Assembly: GCF_010682105.1 (NCBI RefSeq)
Contig: NZ_JAAGWH010000052.1
Coordinates: 42,390 to 106,389, forward strand
Length of the DNA: 64,000 nt
Origin: Modestobacter muralis
GTDB lineage: Bacteria > Actinomycetota > Actinomycetes > Mycobacteriales > Geodermatophilaceae
Reading direction: 5' to 3'
Below the pieces are notes generated by a model. It was not told the DNA's origin. It worked only from the letters and a program-made list of their open reading frames with translations, and ran no database searches. Below are positions 49,550 to 58,056 of this stretch, one piece after another (position 1 is the first letter of the stretch; each line of letters begins with the position of its first letter). The translations under genes were made by a program, and so were the position numbers.

Positions 49550-50650
49550 GTGAGCGACCCGATCGGCCGCGTCGTCGGCGCCGCCCGGAGGCTGCTGCGG
49601 CGCCAGCGGGACCGCCGTCCGTGGCTGGACCACCTGGTGCACGCCGGCGGGCACTACAACCGGGCCCAGGGCGACGTGCTGGCCGCCGGCGTCACCTACT
49701 ACGTCTTCCTGGCGCTCTTCCCGGTCTTGCTGCTGGTGGCCGCCGTGGCCGGCTTCGTGCTGCGCGGGGACCCGCTGCTGGAGGACCAGCTGGTGTCCGG
49801 CATCCGCGACGCGGTGCCCGGTGACACCGGCCGGCAGCTCGCCGACCAGGTCAACGGCGCGGTCGACAGCGCCGGCACGTTCGGGCTGGTCGGCCTGGCC
49901 GGCTTCCTGCTCGTCGGGCTGGGCGCGATGGACAAGCTGCGGGTCGGCATGGACGTCGTGTGGCGCGGGCGCCCCGACCCGCCGGACTTCCTGGGCGACC
50001 GGCTCAAGGACCTCGGCGCCCTGCTCGGGTTGGGTGCGGCCGGGGCGCTGAGCATCGCCCTGACCGCCGGGGCCACCGCCGCGTCGTCGCGGGTGCTGGA
50101 CCTGCTGGGCCTGGACGAGCAGCCCGGCTCGTTCCTGCTCACCGGCGGCCTGGCCATCGGGCTGGCGCTGGTGGGGGACACCCTGGTCTTCCTCTGGGTG
50201 CTCAAGGGCGTGCCCGACAACCCCTTCGGTCTCCGGCAGCTGCTCCCCGGGGCGCTCTTCGGGGCGGTCGGGTTCGAGGTGCTCAAGCTGGTCGGCAACT
50301 GGTACCTCAGCCGCATCGGGCAGAACGTGACCGCGCAGACCCTCGGCAGCTTCGTCGGGCTGGTCGTGTGGATCAACGTCGTCGCGCGGTTCGCCTTCTT
50401 CACCGCCTCGTGGACGGCGACGATCCGCTCGATCGAGCATGCGCACACCCCCGTCCCGCCCGGGCCGACCCCGTTGCCGGAGGTGGCCGGGGTCCACGAG
50501 TGCGGCCCCGGCCCGTCACCGGTCCGGCTGGCGCTGGGCCTGCTGGGCGCCGGGGCGGTGGCGGGAGCGGTGGGCAGCCGGCTGGCCGGCCGGCTGTCCG
50601 ACCGGCGGGCGGTCAGCGCAGGCCGTCGGCGTCCGTCGGAGGACGCCTGA
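49550..50650 (+). CDS. YihY/YhjD/BrkB-family membrane protein
   Basis: A 366-residue polytopic protein. It has AAGVTYYVFLALFPVLLLVAA (first segment), LVGLAGFLLVGLGAMDKLRVGMDVVW, FGLRQLLPGALFGAVGFEVLK and SFVGLVVWINVVARFAFFTASW, the family's conserved segments, and about six hydrophobic helices. The C-terminal 70 residues are polar with a last hydrophobic stretch. It matches Rv3335c next to trpS. Function is unknown; the old ribonuclease BN label does not apply. It overlaps the facing carboxypeptidase gene by 38 bases. Confidence 0.87.
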   Translation: MSDPIGRVVGAARRLLRRQRDRRPWLDHLVHAGGHYNRAQGDVLAAGVTYYVFLALFPVLLLVAAVAGFVLRGDPLLEDQLVSGIRDAVPGDTGRQLADQVNGAVDSAGTFGLVGLAGFLLVGLGAMDKLRVGMDVVWRGRPDPPDFLGDRLKDLGALLGLGAAGALSIALTAGATAASSRVLDLLGLDEQPGSFLLTGGLAIGLALVGDTLVFLWVLKGVPDNPFGLRQLLPGALFGAVGFEVLKLVGNWYLSRIGQNVTAQTLGSFVGLVVWINVVARFAFFTASWTATIRSIEHAHTPVPPGPTPLPEVAGVHECGPGPSPVRLALGLLGAGAVAGAVGSRLAGRLSDRRAVSAGRRRPSEDA

Positions 50651-51923
50651 CGGCACCACCGGGTGCCGGGACCGACTGGCGCCGTGCCCGGCGCCACCCC
50701 ACCAGCGTGGCGGCCACGACCGCCAGTGCCCCGACCGCCAGACCGGCCGGCACCAGTGGGCTCTCGCCGGCCCGGGTCGCGACCTGCGCACCCCCCACCG
50801 GCGGCGGCGCGGTCGGTGCCGCGGCCGCCGGGGTCGGGGCCGCGCGGGCCGGGCTCGGTGACGGGCCCGGCGGCGGCGGGGTGGTGAGCCGCGCGGCCTC
50901 CGCCGGGTCGACCAGCCGCCCCACCCCGCCCGCACCCGCCGGGGTGGCGAAGCCCCAGTCCAGCAGCCGCTCGGCCTGCTCCAGCTCGTGCACCGGACGG
51001 CGCTCGGCCTGCATCAGGCTGACCACCAGCCGTCGGCCGTCGCGCTCGACCGCGGCGACGAAGGTGTGCCGGGCGGCGTCGGTGAACCCCGTCTTGCCGC
51101 CCAGCGTGCCGGGGTAGTCGGCGAGCAGGGTGTCCTGGTTCTGGATCTGGTAGCCCAGGGCGCCCCCGGGCACGCCGGGGATGTCGGCGACGCGGGTCTG
51201 CAGGACGTCGCGGGCGTAGGGGTCCTCGACCAGCCGGCGCATGATCAACGCCAGGTCGTAGGGCGAGGAGGACTGCCCGGCGACGTCGAGACCGGACGGC
51301 GTCCCGGCGACGGTGTCGAAGGCGCCCAGCTCGGCGGCCGTGCGGTTCATCGCGGCGAGGGTCGCCGGCACCCCGCCGGCGGTGCGGGCCAGGGCGTTGG
51401 CAGCGTCGTTGCCCGACTGCATCACCAGCGCCCGGAACAGCAGGTCGACCGGGTACTGCCCGCCGCGCACCAGGCCCACCCGGCTGCCCTCGACGGCCTC
51501 GTCCTCGGCGGTGCCCTCGACGACCTGCCCGTGGTCCAGGACCGGCCCCAGGGTGAGCAGGGTCAGCGTCTTGAGCGTGCTCGCCGGGTAGTAGCGGCCG
51601 TGGGGGTCACGCGCGCCGAGCACCTGCCCGGTGCCGGCGTCGGCGACCAGCCAGCCGCGGGCGTCGATGCCCTCGGGCAGCGGCGGGGCACCGGGCACGG
51701 TCACCAGGTCGCGGGTGCCCAGCGCGGCACCGCCCACGGTGCTCCCGTCGGGGGCCGCCCCCTGCGGCGGGGCGCCGGCGACGGGTGCGGTCGGCGTGGG
51801 TGCCGACAGGTCGACCGCCGGCGCGGCGCCCTGGGCGACGGCGGGGCCGGCCGGGCCGAGCAGCACGGCCCCGGCCACGAGCAGCACGCCGGCTCGCCGG
51901 CGCAGCGGCAGGGACAGGCGCAT
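50613..51923 (-). CDS. dacB: D-alanyl-D-alanine carboxypeptidase (penicillin-binding protein, S11)
   Basis: A 436-residue secreted enzyme trimming peptidoglycan stem peptides. The signal sequence is RRRAGVLLVAGAVLLGPAGPAVAQG. The active-site triad motifs are STLKTLTLL (SxxK), SGNDAAN (SxN) and KTGFTDAARHTF (KTG), at family spacing. A Pro/Ala-rich spacer (about 355-390) leads to a C-terminal transmembrane anchor (LVPAGLAVGALAVVAATLVGW) with a basic tail. It corresponds to dacB1 (Rv3330). Its 3' end overlaps the YihY gene by 38 bases on the other strand. Confidence 0.93.
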   Translation of the reverse strand: MRLSLPLRRRAGVLLVAGAVLLGPAGPAVAQGAAPAVDLSAPTPTAPVAGAPPQGAAPDGSTVGGAALGTRDLVTVPGAPPLPEGIDARGWLVADAGTGQVLGARDPHGRYYPASTLKTLTLLTLGPVLDHGQVVEGTAEDEAVEGSRVGLVRGGQYPVDLLFRALVMQSGNDAANALARTAGGVPATLAAMNRTAAELGAFDTVAGTPSGLDVAGQSSSPYDLALIMRRLVEDPYARDVLQTRVADIPGVPGGALGYQIQNQDTLLADYPGTLGGKTGFTDAARHTFVAAVERDGRRLVVSLMQAERRPVHELEQAERLLDWGFATPAGAGGVGRLVDPAEAARLTTPPPPGPSPSPARAAPTPAAAAPTAPPPVGGAQVATRAGESPLVPAGLAVGALAVVAATLVGWRRARRQSVPAPGGAVRRPPTDADGLR

Positions 51924-52225
51924 GACCGGACGCTAACCCGCCGCGCCGGGGACGGCCCGGACGGACCGGTCCGCCCACCGGGTGTGGGCACCGTCTCGCG
52001 GACGGGCGCCCGGTGTGTCCGGTGTGTCGCCCGTTGGCAACGATCGGGTCTCTATCCGTTCTCCGGGGGTCATGTCGACCGGGGCCGCAGTTAGCGTGCC
52101 TGGGTCGCCGTCGCCAGGTCGCACCGCTCGATCAGCGGTGTCCGGACGGCGGGGAACTGCACCACACACCGCACCGGGGCGTGACCGACGACCGTCGGGC
52201 GCGCCCTCTGAGAGAGGAGAGCGTC
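51924..52225. other. Regulatory region upstream of the nucleoside transport cluster
   Basis: These 302 bases separate the carboxypeptidase and BMP genes, which are divergent. A perfect 9-bp tandem duplication, CGGTGTGTC at 52011-52019 and 52020-52028, precedes TTGGCA (52034-52039) and could be an operator. No reading frame with coding character is seen. I found no purine riboswitch core. Confidence 0.45.
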
Positions 52226-53308
52226 TTGCGCCGAGCGCGTGGGATGAAGGCCGCAGCACTGCTGCTGGCCGGTGGCATGGCCCTGTCGGCCTGTGCCAGT
52301 GACGAGACCAGCGGCGGCACCGCCAGCAGCGGCAGCGCCGGGGGCAGCGCCAGCGCCGCCGCCCTGAAGGTCGGCCTGGCCTACGACACCGGCGGCCGCG
52401 GCGACAACTCGTTCAACGACTCCGCCTACCTGGGCATGGAGAACGCGGTCAACGAGCTCGGCGGCGAGCTGCGCGACCTGACCCCGAACGAGGACGCCTC
52501 CAACCGGCCCGAGCTGCTCTCGCAGCTGGCCGAGCAGGGCTTCAACCCCGTCATCGCGGTCGGCTTCGCCTACGGCGACATCATCGGCGACGTCGCCAGC
52601 GAGTTCCCCGACACGACCTTCGCGATCGTCGACTCCAGCGGTGTCGGCGCCGACGGGCAGCCGCTGGGTGCGGGCAACGTGACCGGCCTGCAGTTCGCCG
52701 CCGAGCAGGGCTCGTTCCTGGCCGGTGTCGCCGCGGCGCTGAAGTCCACCGCGAACCACGTGGGCTTCGTCGGTGGCGTGGAGACCCCGCTGATCCAGAG
52801 CTTCCAGGCCGGCTTCGCCGCCGGTGCCGAGGCCGCCAAGCCGGGCATCACCGTCGACGTCAAGTACATCTCCCCGGCCGGTGACTTCTCCGGGTTCGCC
52901 GACCCCGCGCGCGGCCAGATCGTGGCCCAGGGCATCTTCGACGCCGGCGCCGACATCGTCTACCACGCCGCCGGTGCCTCCGGTGGTGGTGTCTTCACCG
53001 CCGCCGCCGCCTCCGGCAAGCGCGCGATCGGTGTCGACTCCGACCAGTACGAGACCGTCGACGACCCGGCCCAGAAGGCCGTGATCATGACCTCGATGCT
53101 CAAGCGGGTCGACAACGCCGTCCAGGGGTTCATCACCGACTTCAGCGAGGGCTCGGTCACCGGCGGCAGCGACATCGTCAACGACCTGTCCACCGAGGGC
53201 GTCGGCCTGTCCTACACGGGCGGCTTCATCGACGACATCAAGGGCCAGATCGACGAGTACGCCACCCAGATCACCTCCGGCGCGATCACGGTGCCCACGG
53301 CTCCGTGA
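52226..53308 (+). CDS. BMP-family nucleoside-binding lipoprotein
   Basis: A 360-residue substrate-binding protein for an ABC importer. The lipobox is ALSACAS with the lipidated cysteine near residue 25. The mature part has the Bmp/PnrA motifs LAYDTGGRGDNSFNDSAYLG, NPVIAVGFAYGDI, FAIVDSSG, VGFVGGVETPLIQSFQAGFAAG and IGVDSDQYE. Members bind purine and pyrimidine nucleosides. TTG 52226 has GAGAGGAGA upstream; ATG 52244 is an alternative. It is followed by a true T-tailed terminator and then the transporter genes. Confidence 0.92.
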   Translation: MRRARGMKAAALLLAGGMALSACASDETSGGTASSGSAGGSASAAALKVGLAYDTGGRGDNSFNDSAYLGMENAVNELGGELRDLTPNEDASNRPELLSQLAEQGFNPVIAVGFAYGDIIGDVASEFPDTTFAIVDSSGVGADGQPLGAGNVTGLQFAAEQGSFLAGVAAALKSTANHVGFVGGVETPLIQSFQAGFAAGAEAAKPGITVDVKYISPAGDFSGFADPARGQIVAQGIFDAGADIVYHAAGASGGGVFTAAAASGKRAIGVDSDQYETVDDPAQKAVIMTSMLKRVDNAVQGFITDFSEGSVTGGSDIVNDLSTEGVGLSYTGGFIDDIKGQIDEYATQITSGAITVPTAP

Positions 53309-53334
53309 TCAGCTCCTGCTGATCAGCGCGGACG

Positions 53335-53377
53335 CGGCGGGTCGGGTGGCGGTACACGCCACCCGGCCCGCCGTTTT
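53335..53377 (+). terminator. Intrinsic terminator between the BMP gene and the ATPase gene
   Basis: CGGCGGGTCGGGTGGCG (53335-53351) pairs with CGCCACCCGGCCCGCCG (53357-53373), with one mismatch and a five-base loop, followed by TTTT. It is the only hairpin in the window with a clear T-run. Partial read-through would give more binding protein than transporter. Confidence 0.8.
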
Positions 53378-53497
53378 CCGTGTGTACCGTCTGCGCGTCG
53401 GACGACGTCCGGCCGGCTCGCGGCCGGAGGACGTCCTGTCCCCGTTCGCCGTGCCCGCCCCTGGTCCCGCGAACACCCCGGCACCCTGGAGAACCTG

Positions 53498-55033
53498 TTG
53501 AACGAGTCGGCACCGCTGGCGGTCGAGCTGCGCGGCATCACCAAGCGCTTCCCCGGTGTGGTGGCCAACAAGGACATCGAGCTGCGGGTGGCCCGCGGCG
53601 AGGTGCACGCCATCGTCGGGGAGAACGGCGCCGGCAAGTCGACGCTGATGAAGACCCTCTACGGCATGCACCGCCCCGACGAGGGCGAGATCCTCATCGA
53701 CGGCCGCGCGGTGACCTTCCGCAGCCCGGCCGACGCCATCGCCGCCGGGATCGGCATGGTCCACCAGCACTTCATGCTGGCCGACAACTTCACCGTGCTG
53801 GAGAACGTCGTGCTCGGCAGCGAGCCGACCCGGGGCGTGCGGCTGGACCGGGCCGAGGGCCGCCGCCGCATCCGCGACATCTCCGACCGGTACTCCCTCG
53901 GGCTGGACCCCGACACCCTGGTCGAGGACCTCGGCGTCGGCGACCGCCAGCGCGTGGAGATCGCCAAGGTCCTCTACCGCGGCGCCACCACGCTGATCCT
54001 CGACGAGCCGACCGCCGTCCTGGTCCCGCAGGAGGTCGACGAGCTGTTCGGCAACCTCGCCGAGCTCAAGCGCGAGGGCCTCACCGTCATCTTCATCTCG
54101 CACAAGCTGGACGAGGTCCGCAAGGTCGCCGACTCCATCACCGTCATCCGCCGCGGCACCACGGTGGGCACCGCCGACCCGGCGACGACGTCGGCCAAGC
54201 AGCTGGCCGAGCTGATGGTCGGCGCCGAGCTGCCCACGCCGCAGACCCGTACCTCCACCGTCCGCGACGTCCCCGTGCTCCAGCTGCGGGGCGTGACCGT
54301 CTCCGCCCCCGGCGGCCGGGCGCTGGTCGACGACGTCTCGCTCACCGTCCGGGAGGGCGAGGTCGTCGGCATCGCCGGCGTCGAGGGCAACGGCCAGGCC
54401 GAGCTCGTCGACGCGGTCATGGGACTGCGCCCGCTGGCCGCCGGCAGCATCGTGCTGGGCGCCGACGACATCGCCACCTGGTCGACCCGCCGCCGCCGCG
54501 AGCAGGGCCTGGGCTTCATCCCGGAGGACCGGCACCGTCAGGGCATGTTGCTGGACGCACCGCTGTGGGAGAACCGCATCCTGGGCCACCAGACCCGTCC
54601 GCCGGCGGTGAAGGGCGCGTTCATCGACCGCAAGGGCGCCCGCGCCGACACCGCCCGGATCATGCGCGAGTACGACGTCCGGGCCCCCGGCCCGGACACC
54701 GCGGCCGTGGCGCTGTCCGGTGGCAACCAGCAGAAGCTGATCGTCGGGCGGGAGATGAGCGCCTCACCGCGGCTGCTCATCGCCGCCCACCCGACCCGCG
54801 GCGTCGACGTCGGCGCCCAGTCGGTCATCTGGGAACTGCTCAAGGACGCCCGCGCTGAGGGGATGGGGATCGTGCTGGTCTCGGCGGACCTCGACGAGCT
54901 GATCGGCCTGTCGGACACGCTGCACGTCATGCTCCGCGGGGCGCTGGTCGCCACCCTGGACCCGGCCTCGCTGACGCCGGAGGAGCTCGGCTCGCACATG
55001 ACCGGCGCCGGCTCGACGGCGGGTGCGGCGTGA
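53498..55033 (+). CDS. Nucleoside ABC transporter ATP-binding protein (two-domain, NupO-like)
   Basis: A 511-residue tandem ATPase. The first domain has GENGAGKSTLMKTLYGM (Walker A), VGDRQRVEIAKVLYRG (signature) and LILDEPTAVLVP (Walker B). The second has a degenerate Walker A (GVEGNGQAELVDAVMG), LSGGNQQKLIVGREM (signature) and a weak Walker B in LLIAAHPTRGVD, all typical of BMP-linked transporters. Start is TTG 53498 with TGGAGAACC upstream. It overlaps the first permease by four bases. Confidence 0.92.
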   Translation: MNESAPLAVELRGITKRFPGVVANKDIELRVARGEVHAIVGENGAGKSTLMKTLYGMHRPDEGEILIDGRAVTFRSPADAIAAGIGMVHQHFMLADNFTVLENVVLGSEPTRGVRLDRAEGRRRIRDISDRYSLGLDPDTLVEDLGVGDRQRVEIAKVLYRGATTLILDEPTAVLVPQEVDELFGNLAELKREGLTVIFISHKLDEVRKVADSITVIRRGTTVGTADPATTSAKQLAELMVGAELPTPQTRTSTVRDVPVLQLRGVTVSAPGGRALVDDVSLTVREGEVVGIAGVEGNGQAELVDAVMGLRPLAAGSIVLGADDIATWSTRRRREQGLGFIPEDRHRQGMLLDAPLWENRILGHQTRPPAVKGAFIDRKGARADTARIMREYDVRAPGPDTAAVALSGGNQQKLIVGREMSASPRLLIAAHPTRGVDVGAQSVIWELLKDARAEGMGIVLVSADLDELIGLSDTLHVMLRGALVATLDPASLTPEELGSHMTGAGSTAGAA

Positions 55034-56280
55034 ACCTCCTGCGCAGGCTCGGCCTGGCGCTGTTCGCGCCGGTGCTGGCCATCGTCGTGGCCCTGCTCAT
55101 CTCCGGGGTCGTCATCTCCCTGATCGGGCAGAACCCGTTCGACGCCGTCCGGGTCATGTTCGACTTCGGCGACACCCCGGGCCAGCAGACGCAGGGCATC
55201 GTGGTGGTCCTCAACCGGGCCGTGCCGCTGTTCCTCGCCGGCCTCGCGGTGTCGGTGGCCTTCCGGATGGGCCTGTTCAACATCGGGGTCGAGGGCCAGT
55301 ACCGGCTCGCCACGATCATGGCCGCCGCGGTGGGCGCCGCCGTCGCGCTGCCCGGCCCGCTGCACGTGCTGCTGATCATCGTGGTCGCCATGGCCGTCGG
55401 GGCGATCTGGGCCGGCATCGTCGCGGTGCTGAAGGTGACCCGCGGCGTGAGCGAGGTGATCAGCTCGATCATGCTCAACTTCATCGCGCTGGGCATCGCC
55501 TCGTTCCTGCTCACCGGCCCGCTGCGGGGCAGCCCCGAGGGAGCGCAGATCATCACCACCACGCCGATCCCGGAGTCGGGCTGGTTCCCCGGCCTCAACG
55601 GGCTGCTGGGCGCCCTGGGCCTGGCCCAGCCGCGCACCCAGCTCTACGGCTTCCTCGTCGTCGCGGTCGTGGCCGGCATCGTGGTCTCGGTGCTGATCAA
55701 GCGCACCCGCTTCGGCTTCGACCTGCGGGCCAGCGGCCTGTCGCCCTCCGCGGCCACCGCCAGCGGCGTCGACGCCCGCGGCATGGTCATCAAGACGATG
55801 CTCATCTCCGGCGCCATCGCCGGGCTGATCGGCCTGCCGGACCTGCTGGGCGACCAGCACAGCTACGGCACCGAGTTCACCGCCGGGCTGGGCTTCCTGG
55901 GCATCGCCGTCGCGCTGCTGGGCCGCAACTCCCCTCTCGGGATCGCGTTCGGCGCGCTGCTGTTCGGCTTCCTCGACCGAGCGGCCATCCCGCTGCAGTT
56001 CGCCGACATCCCGGCCTCGGTGGTCACGATCATCCAGGGCACGATCGTGCTGTCGGTCGTCGTGGCCAACGAGGTGTCCCGCCGGCTCACCCGCCGCTCC
56101 GCCGAGCGCGGCAACGCCGTCGCCCCGCCGACCGCCGGCGACGGCAGCACCGGTGGCGGGCAGGGCCCCGACGGCGGCCCCCCGCCGGACGACGGCCCGG
56201 GCTCGGGCACCGGACCGGGGCTGCGCACCGCCACCGGCGCCGGCGGCCGCAGCGACCACCGTGAGGGAGCAGGGGCATGA
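55030..56280 (+). CDS. Nucleoside ABC transporter permease 1 (NupP-like)
   Basis: A 416-residue membrane protein of the BPD_transp_2 family with about ten hydrophobic segments. The conserved loop FNIGVEGQYRLATIMAAAVG and the EVISSIMLNFIAL segment mark the EAA-like region; FTAGLGFLGIAVALLGRNSPLGI is near the end. The last 50 residues are an unusual hydrophilic Gly/Pro/Asp tail absent from most homologues. It overlaps the ATPase and the second permease by four bases each. Confidence 0.9.
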   Translation: MNLLRRLGLALFAPVLAIVVALLISGVVISLIGQNPFDAVRVMFDFGDTPGQQTQGIVVVLNRAVPLFLAGLAVSVAFRMGLFNIGVEGQYRLATIMAAAVGAAVALPGPLHVLLIIVVAMAVGAIWAGIVAVLKVTRGVSEVISSIMLNFIALGIASFLLTGPLRGSPEGAQIITTTPIPESGWFPGLNGLLGALGLAQPRTQLYGFLVVAVVAGIVVSVLIKRTRFGFDLRASGLSPSAATASGVDARGMVIKTMLISGAIAGLIGLPDLLGDQHSYGTEFTAGLGFLGIAVALLGRNSPLGIAFGALLFGFLDRAAIPLQFADIPASVVTIIQGTIVLSVVVANEVSRRLTRRSAERGNAVAPPTAGDGSTGGGQGPDGGPPPDDGPGSGTGPGLRTATGAGGRSDHREGAGA

Positions 56281-57554
56281 GCACCACGATGAAGACGCCG
56301 GCGGCCGCCGGTCGCGGGACGCTGACCGACCGGGTGTTCGGCGGGTCCCGCTCGCGCAAGCTGGCCTACCTGCTGGTCGGCCTGGTCGTGCTGGTCTCCG
56401 CGGTGCGGGTGGTCTCCGGGGAGCAGGCGCTGACGTCGTCCTCGACGTTCTCCGCCGCGCTGCTGCTCGCCGTCCCGCTGGTGCTGGTCGCGCTGGGCGG
56501 GCTGTTCTCCGAGCGCGCGGGCGTGGTCAACATCGGCCTCGAGGGCATGATGGTGCTGGGCACCTGGGGCGCGGGCTACGCCGGCTACCAGTGGGGCTGG
56601 GGCGGCGCGCTGATCGGCGGGGCCGTGTTCGGGGCCGCCGGCGGGCTGCTGCACGCGATCGCCACGGTCACCTTCGGCGTGGACCACGTGGTCTCCGGCG
56701 TGGCGATCAACATCCTGGCCGACGGCGTCGTCCGCTTCCTGTCCGAGCTGGTCTACACCGACAACCCCGCCGGCGGTGGCGTCACGCAGTCGCCGTCGCT
56801 GTCGTCGTCGCCACCGAGCTTCTCGCTGCCGGTGCTGTCGTCGGGGCCGGACCTGCTGGGCGACCTGGAGAACGAGCACTGGTTCCTGCTGTCGGACCTG
56901 GCCGGGCTGCTGCGCGGGTTCACCAGCGGCGTCGGGGTGCTCACCGTGCTCGCCGTCCTGCTCGTGCCGCTGGTCTACCTGCTGCTGTGGCGCACGGCCT
57001 TCGGGCTGCGGCTGCGCTCGTGCGGGGAGAACCCGGCGGCGGCGGACTCCCTCGGCGTGCCGGTCTACCGGCTCAAGTACATCGCCGTGGTCATCTCCGG
57101 TGCGCTGGCCGGCCTGGGCGGTGTCTTCCTGGTCTTCATCGCCACGATCTACCGCGAGGGCCAGACCGGTGGCCGTGGGTTCATCGGCCTCGCCGCGCTG
57201 ATCTTCGGCAACTGGCGGCCGGGCGGGCTGGCCGCGGGCGCGGGCCTGTTCGGCTTCTCCGACGCCCTGCAGCTGCGCAGCCGGACGGCCGTCGTCGCGC
57301 TGTTCCTGCTCATCGCCGTCCTGCTGCTGGGCGTGGCGATCTGGCAGGCCACCCGGGGCAAGCGCACCCAGGCCGTGGTGGCCGGGGTCTTCGCCGTCGC
57401 CGCGTTGGTCGGCTACCTGACCATCGACGAGCTGCCCGAGGGCCTGGTCTCCTTCACCCCGCACCTGATCACGCTGCTGGTGCTGTCGCTGGCCTCCCAG
57501 CGACTCCGCCCACCGAAGGCCGACGGACTGGTCTACCGACGAGGAGAGCACTAG
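56277..57554 (+). CDS. Nucleoside ABC transporter permease 2 (NupQ-like)
   Basis: A 425-residue partner permease with about nine to ten hydrophobic segments. Conserved parts are FSERAGVVNIGLEGMMVLGTWGAGY, VVSGVAINILADGVVRF and GRGFIGLAALIFGNWRPGGLAAGAGLFG. It has an additional serine-rich insertion after about residue 160. The ATGA overlap with permease 1 supports a single operon. cdd follows after 76 bases. Confidence 0.9.
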   Translation: MSTTMKTPAAAGRGTLTDRVFGGSRSRKLAYLLVGLVVLVSAVRVVSGEQALTSSSTFSAALLLAVPLVLVALGGLFSERAGVVNIGLEGMMVLGTWGAGYAGYQWGWGGALIGGAVFGAAGGLLHAIATVTFGVDHVVSGVAINILADGVVRFLSELVYTDNPAGGGVTQSPSLSSSPPSFSLPVLSSGPDLLGDLENEHWFLLSDLAGLLRGFTSGVGVLTVLAVLLVPLVYLLLWRTAFGLRLRSCGENPAAADSLGVPVYRLKYIAVVISGALAGLGGVFLVFIATIYREGQTGGRGFIGLAALIFGNWRPGGLAAGAGLFGFSDALQLRSRTAVVALFLLIAVLLLGVAIWQATRGKRTQAVVAGVFAVAALVGYLTIDELPEGLVSFTPHLITLLVLSLASQRLRPPKADGLVYRRGEH

Positions 57555-57630
57555 TGGGAGCGGAACGGTTCGTGAGCATCGCAGCGAGCGCCAGCGAGCG
57601 AGGAGCGGAGCGAGCCGTGGGAGCGACCCC
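57555..57630 (+). repeat. Low-complexity GAGC-rich spacer between permease 2 and cdd
   Basis: These 76 bases consist largely of GCGAGC and GGAGCGGAGC words and a repeated TGGGAGCG at both ends (57556 and 57619). I see no gene or clear hairpin. Confidence 0.4.
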
Positions 57631-58056
57631 GTGACGCCGCCCGACATCGACTGGGACGCCCTGCGCGGTGCCGCCCGCGAGGCGATGGCGCACGCCTACG
57701 CCCCGTACTCGCAGTTCCCGGTCGGGGTGGCCGGCCTGGTCGACGACGGCCGGGTGGTCACCGGCTGCAACGTCGAGAACGCCTCGTACGGGCTGGGCCT
57801 GTGCGCCGAGTGCGGCATGGTCTCCGATCTCGCCCGCACCGGCGGCGGCCGGCTGGTGGCGGTGGCGTGCGTCGGCGGCGACGGGCAGCCGCTGATGCCC
57901 TGCGGCCGGTGCCGTCAGCTGCTGTGGGAGCACGGCGGCCGCGACATGCTGATCGAGACGGTGTCGCTGGGCATCGTGCCGATGAGCCAGGTGCTGCCCG
58001 ACGCGTTCGGTCCCGAGGACCTCGTCGCGGCGGCCGAGCGGGGGCAGACCGCGTGA
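57631..58056 (+). CDS. cdd: Cytidine deaminase
   Basis: A 141-residue zinc enzyme that deaminates cytidine and deoxycytidine. The zinc ligands and catalytic glutamate are in NASYGLGLCAECGMV and MPCGRCRQLLWE. FPVGVAGLVDDGRVVTGCNVEN gives the family N-terminal pattern. The length is that of the homotetrameric type. It overlaps deoA by four bases, so the nucleosides imported by the upstream transporter are probably fed directly to these enzymes. Confidence 0.95.
   Translation: MTPPDIDWDALRGAAREAMAHAYAPYSQFPVGVAGLVDDGRVVTGCNVENASYGLGLCAECGMVSDLARTGGGRLVAVACVGGDGQPLMPCGRCRQLLWEHGGRDMLIETVSLGIVPMSQVLPDAFGPEDLVAAAERGQTA

Noticed and set aside
51924..52225. Purine riboswitch before the BMP gene
   Set aside because: No conserved three-way-junction core is visible; only a short tandem repeat is seen.
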